In this document: positions 14,489 to 20,483 of the stretch, one piece after another
How the letters are laid out: the number at the start of each line of letters is the position of its first letter
Position numbering within the stretch: position 1 is the stretch's first letter
Assembly: GCA_934122385.1 (NCBI GenBank)
Contig: CAKOWP010000020.1
Location: 1-20,483, forward strand
Length of the DNA: 20,483 bases
Source of the DNA: an uncultured Clostridia bacterium
GTDB lineage: Bacteria; Bacillota; Clostridia; TANB77; CAG-508
Direction: 5' to 3'
Made by a program: the position numbers and the translations under genes
The notes under the pieces: generated by a model
Databases searched by the model: none
What the model was told of the DNA's origin: nothing
What the model saw: only the letters and a program-made list of their open reading frames with translations

Positions 14489-15313
14489 TTATTTAGTTTC
14501 TTTTTTATTCTTTATTTTTGTCTTTTTAGGTAATTCTTTTAAATTTCCAACTTTATCAATAATTTCTCGTTTTTGCTTATTCATATTTTCTTTGAATTCA
14601 TCTGTTTGTTCTTCAACTTGTTTTTTAATTTCTTCTTTTTTCTCTTTAATTTTAATCTTGATTGATTGAACTTTTGGGTATGCTTCTAATAATCTTCTAT
14701 ATAATCCAGATTTGTTTAGTAATGCCTCTTTTACCTTATTTGTTATTTCTTCAGTATTGTCTAGACTCTTTCCAAATTCTTTTGTTGTTTTTCCAACAAA
14801 ACTTATAACATTAGTTGAAATTATATTATCTAATAAAAATATTGTTAATAATACTCCTGATATTATATTTAATTCAAGTTCTGGTAATGCTTCAATTTTG
14901 CCTATTAAGAATGGATTTGAAACATACATTATAAACATTCCTAATAAACCAAATGGAATTATTGTATTTAAACATACTCTTCCGTTTATATTGAATTTTC
15001 TTTGACTATAGTCCCACCATCTTGCATGATAAATTTTTTCCATAAAATAACTTGTTAAATATTCTAGTGTTCCACATACAAGTATTGCCATTACAAATAG
15101 AGCAAATGGATCTGGTACATATTTTTTTAATAAAAATGTTATTAATATTGCTCCTGTTCCATATATAGGGCAATATGGTCCTATTAAAAATCCTCTATTT
15201 ATAAATTTCTTTTTTTCAATTAATTTTCCTACTACTTCCATACACCATCCTGCAACAGAATATGTTAGAAATAGCAAAAAATATACTCTTATATCTATTC
15301 CGAATATTACCAT
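14489..15313 (-). CDS. putative ABC transporter permease, CmpB-like
   Basis: Belongs to the clostridial family annotated as putative ABC-transporter type IV (CmpB). The permease name is weakly supported, because no ATPase subunit is encoded here. The 274 residues have about five membrane segments: YFLLFLTYSVAGWCMEV at 11-27, then RGFLIGPYCPIYGTGAILI (40-58), ALFVMAILVCGTLEYLTSYFME, CLNTIIPFGLLGMFIMYV, and ISGVLLTIFLLDNIISTNVI. The motif YHARWWDYS is typical. The last 100 residues are a Lys/Glu-rich coiled coil in the cytoplasm. CGGAGGAAAG is placed 5 bases before the ATG. A TGATAATATTATCA palindrome lies just upstream, at 15355-15368. Confidence 0.88.
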   Translation of the reverse strand: MVIFGIDIRVYFLLFLTYSVAGWCMEVVGKLIEKKKFINRGFLIGPYCPIYGTGAILITFLLKKYVPDPFALFVMAILVCGTLEYLTSYFMEKIYHARWWDYSQRKFNINGRVCLNTIIPFGLLGMFIMYVSNPFLIGKIEALPELELNIISGVLLTIFLLDNIISTNVISFVGKTTKEFGKSLDNTEEITNKVKEALLNKSGLYRRLLEAYPKVQSIKIKIKEKKEEIKKQVEEQTDEFKENMNKQKREIIDKVGNLKELPKKTKIKNKKETK

Positions 15314-15350
15314 TTTCTTTCCTCCGTTTTATTATAATTTTAAATCTTTA

Positions 15351-15373
15351 TACTTGATAATATTATCAAAGTA
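15351..15373. repeat. perfect palindrome between recG and the CmpB-like gene
   Basis: A 14-bp perfect palindrome TGATAATATTATCA (15355-15368) inside a longer near-palindrome. It lies 42 bases before the start codon at 15313, downstream of recG. There is no adjacent T run in the direction of recG, so an operator is at least as likely as a terminator. Confidence 0.45.
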
Positions 15374-15407
15374 TTAAAAATTTTAAATTTCATATGCAAT
15401 ATAATTA

Positions 15408-17090
15408 TTATATCTCGATTCTATCTGTAAATTTGTTTTTAACTGATATTTTTAATAATCTATTTTCTTCTTTTTCTAATTTAGGGTCTTTATTTACAAT
15501 TTTTACTGCTGCTTCTTGAGCCAATTTTAAAATATCCATATCAGTAAACAAATTAGCAATTTTAAAATCTGGAATACCATGTTGCATTGTACCAAAGAAA
15601 TCTCCTGAACCTCTTAATTCCAAGTCCTTTTGAGAAATAAGAAAACCGTCATTAGTTTCACACATAATTTTCATTCTTTCTTTAGTATTTTGTCCTTTTC
15701 CCTTAAATTTTAAAACACAATATGATTTATACTCACCACGGCCAACTCTTCCACGCAACTGATGTAATTGTGCTAATCCAAATCTTTCTGCATCTTCAAT
15801 TACCATTATATTTGCATTCGGAACATCAACACCTACCTCAATTACAGTTGTTGAAATAAGTATATCTATTTCTTTATTTTTGAAACTTTCCATTATTTCG
15901 TCTTTTTCTTTTGGTCTCATTTTTCCATGTATGTATTCGACTCTGTAATCAGGGAATGTCTCTTCTTTACATTTTTCATATAATGTTGTAACTGCTTTTA
16001 AATCTGTATCCTCTTCTTCACTTTCTTCAACCAATGGACATACAATATATGCCTGTCTACCTTCGTCAATTTGTTTTTTTATAAAATTATTGATTCTTTC
16101 TTCCATTCTATTTGTAACTGCAAATGTCTCTATTGTCTTTCTATTTGGTGGGAGTTCGTCAATTATTGATATGTCCAAGTCACCATATAAAATTAATGCA
16201 AGTGTTCTTGGAATTGGTGTTGCAGACATAACTAAAACATCTGGATTTTGTCCTTTTTGTGCAATTTTTGTTCTTTGCTTTACTCCAAATCTATGTTGCT
16301 CATCTGTAACAACTAGACCCAAATTTTTAAATTCGACATTTTCTTCTAGCATTGCATGTGTCCCAATTAATATATCAATTTCACCGTTTTTCAAACGTTC
16401 TAAAATATCTTCTTTTTTCTTTTTGCTGATACCTGATATTAATAATTCACATTTTATATCAAATTGATTTAGCATTTTTTCAAAGTTAACCATATGTTGT
16501 GTTGCAAGTATTGCAGTTGGTGCTAGAATTGCTGCTTGATATCCAGATTTTACGGCTTTGTATGCAGAAATCATTGCAACAACTGTTTTTCCAGAACCAA
16601 CATCACCTTGTAAAAGCCTATTCATTGATTTTTCTGATTCCATATTTTCATCAATTTCTTGTAACACTCTTAATTGAGCTTTTGTCAATTTGAATGGCAA
16701 TGTGTTTATCACATCTGACATCTTTACATTTTTGTCAAACATAATACCCTTTTTATCTGTTAAATTATTATTTTTTAATTGTAATAATGCCAATTGAGTT
16801 GTTAGCAATTCTTCAAAAACTAATCTTCTTCTTGCCTTTTTAAAGTCCTCAAAATCATGTGGAAAATGTATATCATAATTTGCCTTGTTTGCATTTTCTA
16901 ATTTGTATTCATTTACTATATAGTCTGGTAAAGTCTCTGGCAAACCACCTTGTTCCTTGACTTTTTGTAATCCGTTTTCAATTATTTTTCTTAAAGTATT
17001 TTGGGTTAAACTATATGTCAATGGATAAATTGGTATTATTTTTCCAGTATTATTTGAATTTTCTATCTCGTCAAATACAGGAGAATTCAT
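15408..17090 (-). CDS. recG: RecG helicase, C-terminal part (frameshifted gene)
   Basis: Carries the helicase motor of RecG, the ATP-dependent DNA translocase that remodels stalled forks and Holliday junctions. Visible motifs: Walker A LLQGDVGSGKTVVAMISAY, the DEQHRFGV box, SATPIPRTLAL, VIEVGVDVPNANIMVIEDAERFGLAQLHQLRGRVGRG, and the C-terminal TRG/wedge-linked part ending FTDRIEI. As a free-standing frame it would start at MNSPVFDEIEN (17090), but that is an internal methionine of RecG (normal context ...K-x-x-MxNPVF) without a ribosome binding site. It therefore is the second half of a gene whose first half is the ORF at 17071-17466, in another frame. Together they make about 685 residues, the family's normal length. 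Confidence 0.9.
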   Translation of the reverse strand: MNSPVFDEIENSNNTGKIIPIYPLTYSLTQNTLRKIIENGLQKVKEQGGLPETLPDYIVNEYKLENANKANYDIHFPHDFEDFKKARRRLVFEELLTTQLALLQLKNNNLTDKKGIMFDKNVKMSDVINTLPFKLTKAQLRVLQEIDENMESEKSMNRLLQGDVGSGKTVVAMISAYKAVKSGYQAAILAPTAILATQHMVNFEKMLNQFDIKCELLISGISKKKKEDILERLKNGEIDILIGTHAMLEENVEFKNLGLVVTDEQHRFGVKQRTKIAQKGQNPDVLVMSATPIPRTLALILYGDLDISIIDELPPNRKTIETFAVTNRMEERINNFIKKQIDEGRQAYIVCPLVEESEEEDTDLKAVTTLYEKCKEETFPDYRVEYIHGKMRPKEKDEIMESFKNKEIDILISTTVIEVGVDVPNANIMVIEDAERFGLAQLHQLRGRVGRGEYKSYCVLKFKGKGQNTKERMKIMCETNDGFLISQKDLELRGSGDFFGTMQHGIPDFKIANLFTDMDILKLAQEAAVKIVNKDPKLEKEENRLLKISVKNKFTDRIEI

Positions 17091-17466
17091 ACTTATTTTT
17101 CCATATTGAAACTCTACTTTTCCATAAAATCTGTATTTTTTTCCGTATTTGAAACTTAGATTTTAAATATGGTTGATTAAACCACGTTATTACTGCTTGT
17201 CCTGTTTCGTCAATAACAGCAAGCCTTTGTATAGTTCTCCCTTTACTTATTCTGCTATCTACTAGTCTTGACATTGCTACTGCTTCTATTAATGCAACTT
17301 CTCCATTTGCACATTCACAAATGTTCTTTGGTTTGCTTCTATCCTCATACCCTCTAGGATAATATGTAATTAAATCTTCAACATTGAATATTCCTATCTT
17401 ATTTAGGAGTTTTACTTTTTGCGGTCCTACTCCTTTTATATATTTTACATCTTCTGTTAAATTCAT
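17071..17466 (-). CDS. recG: RecG N-terminal part (wedge/OB), frameshifted
   Basis: The first 106 or so residues are normal RecG: VKYIKGVGPQKVKLLNKIGI, DLITYYPRGYEDRSKP, then the start of the OB/wedge domain (GQAVITWFNQPYLKSKF). The residues after that (QIRKKIQILWKSRV...) are out of frame and end at a stop. The correct continuation, FKYGKKYRFYGKVEFQYG, is in the next frame and leads straight into MNSPVFDEIEN. GGAGAT is 5 bases before the ATG. The start codon lies only 20 bp from the 28-bp hairpin element at 17486-17551. Confidence 0.85.
   Translation of the reverse strand: MNLTEDVKYIKGVGPQKVKLLNKIGIFNVEDLITYYPRGYEDRSKPKNICECANGEVALIEAVAMSRLVDSRISKGRTIQRLAVIDETGQAVITWFNQPYLKSKFQIRKKIQILWKSRVSIWKNKYEFSCI
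17151..17155 (-). other. one-base frameshift site in recG
   Basis: On the minus strand the codons AAG TTT CAA must become AAG TTC AAA to restore RecG; one extra T in the run TTT (17154-17152) explains it. Whether it is a real mutation, a sequencing error or a programmed +1 shift on TTTC cannot be told from this sequence. Confidence 0.8.
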
Positions 17467-17485
17467 TTTTTATCTCCATTTTTTC

Positions 17486-17551
17486 GGGATTGGGGGACGG
17501 GTCTTTAATCCCGAAAAATTTTGCGGGATTAAAGACCCGTCCCCCAATCCC
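17486..17551. repeat. 28-bp perfect inverted repeat (element D)
   Basis: Arms 17486-17513 and 17524-17551 are perfectly complementary, 28 bp, with a 10-base loop (AAAAATTTTG). Each arm starts GGGATT and ends AATCCC, so each can also fold on itself, the arrangement of two REP units in a doublet. The core GACGGGTC and the GTCCCC link it to elements A-C. It begins 6 bp after the stop of the metallophosphoesterase gene and ends 9 bp before the recG ribosome binding site. Confidence 0.88.
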
Positions 17552-17557
17552 TAATTT

Positions 17558-18250
17558 TTATATTTTCAATAATTTAAAATCAAGACCATCACTACTTACT
17601 AATTTATATTCAACTCCATCAATATTGCCTTCTACTGCATCTTGTATTGAATTTGCATGTAGATGTCCATAATAGCATCTTTTTATATTATATTTTTTCA
17701 TAAGTCTAGTGTAATCTGTATTCATATAATTTTTTGTTAGCGGTGGATAATGCATAAACACTATGATTTCTTTATCTTCTCCATATTTTGATATTCCATC
17801 TTGTATTGATAATTCTAATCTTGCAACTTCTCTTTTTGTTAATCTAATATCCTCTTGGTCTTCTGATATATTCCATCCTTTTGTTCCTGCTATTATTTTA
17901 TTTTCAAATTCATAACTGTTATTATACAAAAAATCTATGTTTTTAAAGTCTTGTTCTTGCATGTATCTTCTCATACTTGTTACAGTTGTCCACCAGTAAT
18001 CATGATTTCCTTTTAATAAGATTTTTTGTCCTGGTAAATTGTTTATAAATTCAAAGTCTTTGTCTGTTTCATCTAAGTACATTGCCCATGAAAAGTCTCC
18101 TGGCAGTATTACCATGTCTTCTGGCTTTACTTTTGATAACCAGTCTTGTTTGATTTTTTCTTCATAGTTCTGCCAATTTATCCCGAATATGTCCATTGGT
18201 TTATTTGTGTTGAATGATAAGTGTAAGTCTCCTATTACATATATTGCCAC
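17558..18250 (-). CDS. metallophosphoesterase
   Basis: A 230-residue cytoplasmic calcineurin-like phosphoesterase. All metal ligands are visible: GDLHLS (D8, H10), GDFSWAMYLDE (D52), GNHDYWW (N82, H83), MHYPPL and YGHLHA near the C-terminus. The GNHDYWW form places it in the clostridial and bacillar group often annotated as serine/threonine phosphatase or phosphohydrolase; the substrate is unknown. It starts with GTG at 18250, preceded by AAAGGAAGTG. recG is the next gene downstream, across an intergenic inverted repeat. Confidence 0.93.
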   Translation of the reverse strand: MAIYVIGDLHLSFNTNKPMDIFGINWQNYEEKIKQDWLSKVKPEDMVILPGDFSWAMYLDETDKDFEFINNLPGQKILLKGNHDYWWTTVTSMRRYMQEQDFKNIDFLYNNSYEFENKIIAGTKGWNISEDQEDIRLTKREVARLELSIQDGISKYGEDKEIIVFMHYPPLTKNYMNTDYTRLMKKYNIKRCYYGHLHANSIQDAVEGNIDGVEYKLVSSDGLDFKLLKI

Positions 18251-18401
18251 TATTTCACTTCCTTTCCTTATGTCATATAAAAGTTTTATATATAAATTTT
18301 TTATGTTGCTAAATATTTTTATTTATTTTACTCGTCTGTTTTTATTCTTTCTATAGTTTACAATATTTTTCTTTAATTGTCTATAATTGGTTTTCATAAA
18401 T

Positions 18402-18430
18402 TTGCTTTTTTTATAAAAATGTATTATAAT
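18402..18430 (+). promoter_or_regulatory. promoter for the plus-strand ORF at 18465
   Basis: TTGCTT (18402-18407), a 17-base spacer and TATAAT (18425-18430), on the strand of the ORF at 18465. The ribosome binding site AGGAGG (18449-18454) follows about 20 bases later. Confidence 0.6.
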
Positions 18431-18464
18431 TGATTATATTATAAACCTCAGGAGGATTTTTACT

Positions 18465-18848
18465 ATGGCCAAAGAAGAATTTAACTCAGAAGATGCTTTA
18501 AAAGACTTGCTTTATTCAATTAATACTTTTGAAGGAGGCAATTTATTGGGAAAAAATCGGTTATATACTTACGAAACCGTTTTTTCAGTAAAAGATTTTA
18601 CAGATTTAATATTTAATCCAATTTTAGGATTAGATAAAGATCTCATTAAAAAAGTTTCTTCGAAATCTTCATCGAGTCAAGAATGGGTAAAGAGAGTATC
18701 AAAATTGAAGAAGATATATTTTTCAATTACTTCAATAAAGACTCTCAGCACTCAAAAAAAATCAGTTCAACTGTCACTGAAATTAATATCCAACAAATCT
18801 GGTAGTATTAATGATACAAAACCAGCAATTCTGTTGCATTTGTGCTGA
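18465..18848 (+). CDS. unrecognised protein, possibly frame-disrupted
   Basis: The ORF has a strong start (promoter at 18402, AGGAGG, ATG 18465) and reads MAKEEFNSEDALKDLLYS at its N-terminus. I do not recognise the family. Residues 1-72 have typical codon use and balanced composition (FEGGNLLGKNRLYTYETVF). From about residue 73 it becomes Lys/Ser-rich with codons uncommon in this window (CTG, CTC, TTG). Meanwhile the +2 frame, beginning MGKESIKIEEDIFFNYF at 18683, stays open with plausible coding sequence for 40 codons. So the C-terminal 55 residues may be an artefact of a one-base change, and the gene may be decayed. It converges on tsaD across a bidirectional terminator. Confidence 0.55.
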   Translation: MAKEEFNSEDALKDLLYSINTFEGGNLLGKNRLYTYETVFSVKDFTDLIFNPILGLDKDLIKKVSSKSSSSQEWVKRVSKLKKIYFSITSIKTLSTQKKSVQLSLKLISNKSGSINDTKPAILLHLC

Positions 18849-18852
18849 TGCA

Positions 18853-18887
18853 AAAAGTACCAATTTACTTAAAATTGGTACTTTTCT
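18853..18887. terminator. bidirectional terminator between convergent genes
   Basis: Perfect 14-bp stem AAAAGTACCAATTT (18853-18866) with 18872-18885, loop ACTTA. Both flanks are T-rich in the outgoing direction: TTTTCTATTTATAA on plus and a T run on minus. It ends the plus-strand ORF and the tsaD transcript. Confidence 0.85.
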
Positions 18888-18889
18888 AT

Positions 18890-19882
18890 TTATAATTTCA
18901 AATTAGGAACAGCATTTAAATCCAATTCATCTCTTTTTCCTTTAACAAAATTGTAATATCCTGCTGATGCTATCATTGCAGCATTATCTGTACATATTTT
19001 TAAATCTGGCATATATACTTTTATGCCTTTTTTCTCCAAATTTAAAAATTCATTTCTTATATAACTATTTGCAGATACTCCACCTGCTAATGCAACTGTT
19101 TTTAATCCAGTTTGTTCTAATGCTTTTTCTGCATTTTCTAACAAAATTTCTGTTACCGTTTTTTCGAAACTTGCACATAAATCGGCCTTGTTTATATCTG
19201 GTGTTTTATGATGTAAATTTATTACTGCTGTTTTTATTCCACTAAAGCTAAAATCTAAATTATCAAAATGTGTTTTTGGCAATTCTATTGCATTTGGATT
19301 TCCTTCTTTTGCGAGTTTATCAACCTTTGGTCCTCCTGGATATCCAAGCCCAACAACTCTTGCAACCTTGTCAAATGCTTCACCAATTGCATCATCTCTT
19401 GTTTTTCCTAAAACTTCAAATTCTGTATAATCTTTTACATGTACTAATTGTGTATTTCCACCTGATGTCATTATACACAAAAATGGTGGTTTTAGTTCTG
19501 GATATGTAATATAATTTGCCGCAATATGTCCTTGAATGTGATTTACTCCAACTAACGGTTTATTTATCGCAAAACTTAATGCTTTTGCATATGATAATCC
19601 TACTAGCAGTGCTCCTACAAGTCCTGGTCCATATGTTGGAGTAATTGCATCTATATCTTCAAAATTTACATTTGCTTCTTCTAGTGCTTTTTTTGTTACT
19701 CTAGATATTGCTTCAATATGATTTCTTGATGCTATTTCTGGAACTACGCCTCCATATTTTTCGTGTATTGGTATTTGTGTGTCTATTATGTTTGATAAAA
19801 TTTCTCTTCCGTTTTTGACTACTGATACTGATGTTTCATCACAACTTGATTCTATCCCTAATGTTAATATGTCTTTTTCCAT
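18890..19882 (-). CDS. tsaD: tRNA N6-threonylcarbamoyladenosine synthase subunit TsaD
   Basis: Universal enzyme that transfers the threonylcarbamoyl group to A37 of ANN-decoding tRNAs, with TsaB, TsaE and TsaC. The 330 residues are normal length. Visible features: ESSCDET (11-17), ASRNH (51-55), the metal-binding VNHIQGH (113-119, H115 and H119), SGGNTQLVHV (140-149), TRDDAIGEAFDKVAR, LGYPGGP and the closing CTDNAAMIASAGY. An AAGGAAG precedes the ATG. Only 16 bp separate it from the site-2 protease gene upstream, so they probably form an operon. TsaB and TsaE are not in the window. Confidence 0.97.
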   Translation of the reverse strand: MEKDILTLGIESSCDETSVSVVKNGREILSNIIDTQIPIHEKYGGVVPEIASRNHIEAISRVTKKALEEANVNFEDIDAITPTYGPGLVGALLVGLSYAKALSFAINKPLVGVNHIQGHIAANYITYPELKPPFLCIMTSGGNTQLVHVKDYTEFEVLGKTRDDAIGEAFDKVARVVGLGYPGGPKVDKLAKEGNPNAIELPKTHFDNLDFSFSGIKTAVINLHHKTPDINKADLCASFEKTVTEILLENAEKALEQTGLKTVALAGGVSANSYIRNEFLNLEKKGIKVYMPDLKICTDNAAMIASAGYYNFVKGKRDELDLNAVPNLKL

Positions 19883-19898
19883 TTTTTATGCTTCCTTT

Positions 19899-20483
19899 TT
19901 ATAATCCAAATATTAATTTTCCTAATGCTAAAACTCCTTTTGAAACCCAACTTATTGCTGGTGTTATAATTGTTCCTGCAATTCCTGTTATCCAAATCAA
20001 TACAAATACAATATAAAATATTTGCTCATTGTTCACAAAAAATTCTTTTGCTTTGTATGGTAAAAATGGCATTATTATTTTTGAGCCATCTAGTGGTGGT
20101 AATGGTATTAAGTTAAATACACCAAGTCCAATGTTTATTGAAATTGTACTTGATAATAACATCAATATTACCATTCCTACAGTTGATGTCATAAAAGCAA
20201 TTCCTGCAAATTTGTATATTGCACAATATATTAATGTAAATATTATTGCAAGTATAAAGTTCATTAATGGTCCTGCAAGTGAAACAATTGCCTCTCCTTT
20301 TTCCATCGAAATTTTTCTTGTATAGTTTCTTGGGTCTACTTCTACTGGTTTTCCCCATCCAAATCCTGCTACTAATAGCATTAGTGTTCCTATTGGGTCT
20401 AAGTGCGCAAATGGATTTAGACTTAGTCTTCCTTGCCTTTTTGCTGTGTCATCCCCTAGTTTATATGCTGCATATCCATGTGC
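19899..20483 (-). CDS. site-2 protease family protein (M50), 5' end missing
   Basis: Intramembrane zinc metalloprotease of the M50 family. The frame is open to the right edge, so only the last 194 residues are present. The visible start, AHGYAAYKLGDDTAKRQG, continues the HExxHG active site, whose first part lies outside the window. The conserved SLNPFAHLDPIGT and FGWGKPV follow, then a membrane helix (about GEAIVSLAGPLMNFILAII, containing the structural NP-like segment), then NLIPLPPLDGSKI with the third metal ligand in LDG, and a last membrane segment. A start codon at 20381 is internal. It is next to tsaD; substrate unknown. Confidence 0.93.
   Translation of the reverse strand, partial: AHGYAAYKLGDDTAKRQGRLSLNPFAHLDPIGTLMLLVAGFGWGKPVEVDPRNYTRKISMEKGEAIVSLAGPLMNFILAIIFTLIYCAIYKFAGIAFMTSTVGMVILMLLSSTISINIGLGVFNLIPLPPLDGSKIIMPFLPYKAKEFFVNNEQIFYIVFVLIWITGIAGTIITPAISWVSKGVLALGKLIFGL

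Noticed and set aside
14489..15313. CmpB-like gene considered as part of an ABC transporter operon
   Set aside because: No ATP-binding subunit or solute-binding protein is encoded in the neighbourhood.

Overview
The window is AT-rich chromosomal DNA (roughly 25-30% GC by eye) from an anaerobic, low-GC Firmicute, most probably an uncultured gut-type member of the Clostridia. The evidence is a spoIIIAA sporulation ATPase, strong AGGAGG ribosome binding sites, TTG/GTG starts, zinc-binding L31, an N-methylated pilin-like protein lacking Glu5, CmpB-type and VanW-type membrane proteins, and the der-plsY-gpsA gene order. Almost everything is on the minus strand; only three genes (1354, 11600 and 18465) are on plus.

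Layout, left to right. Positions 1-60 hold the 5' end of RNase P RNA (minus, running off the left edge), preceded by a membrane-anchored protein of unknown function. After a 324-bp intergenic region come a small conserved plus-strand protein, a pilin-like protein and a zinc-ribbon protein. The core housekeeping block follows, transcribed leftward: DUF2207 membrane protein, der (ribosome assembly GTPase), plsY and gpsA (phospholipid precursor synthesis). Next are rpmE (L31) with a previously uncounted 54-codon membrane ORF behind a consensus promoter, an Rpn-family PD-(D/E)XK nuclease, a 474-bp gene-free stretch, and spoIIIAA without its usual spoIIIAB-AH partners. The envelope section holds a VanW-domain protein, a phosphodiester glycosidase, a YihY/BrkB protein and a CmpB-like protein. 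The right end has recG (split by a one-base frameshift), a metallophosphoesterase, a doubtful plus-strand ORF, tsaD and a site-2 protease cut by the right edge.

The most interesting signal is not a gene. Four intergenic gaps (4195-4367, 6464-6513, 5063-5093, 17486-17551) carry related palindromic or tandem elements sharing the core AGAAC(C)GTCCC / GGGAC(G)GTTCT. Each begins within 0-6 bp of the stop codon of the gene upstream of it. Two of them are large paired inverted repeats (34 bp and 28 bp perfect arms), the architecture of REP doublets (REPINs), but no REP-associated transposase is present in the window. They stand out by GC content from the AT-rich spacers around them.

Other points worth reading: a perfect palindrome spanning the -35 to -10 of the pilin-like gene, an orphan consensus-type promoter at 10417-10446 facing a gene-free stretch, a GC-rich slipped-looking C-terminus in the DUF2207 protein, and a possibly phage-fibre-like C-terminal domain on the pilin-like protein. 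All family names rest on motif recognition by eye; no search was run.
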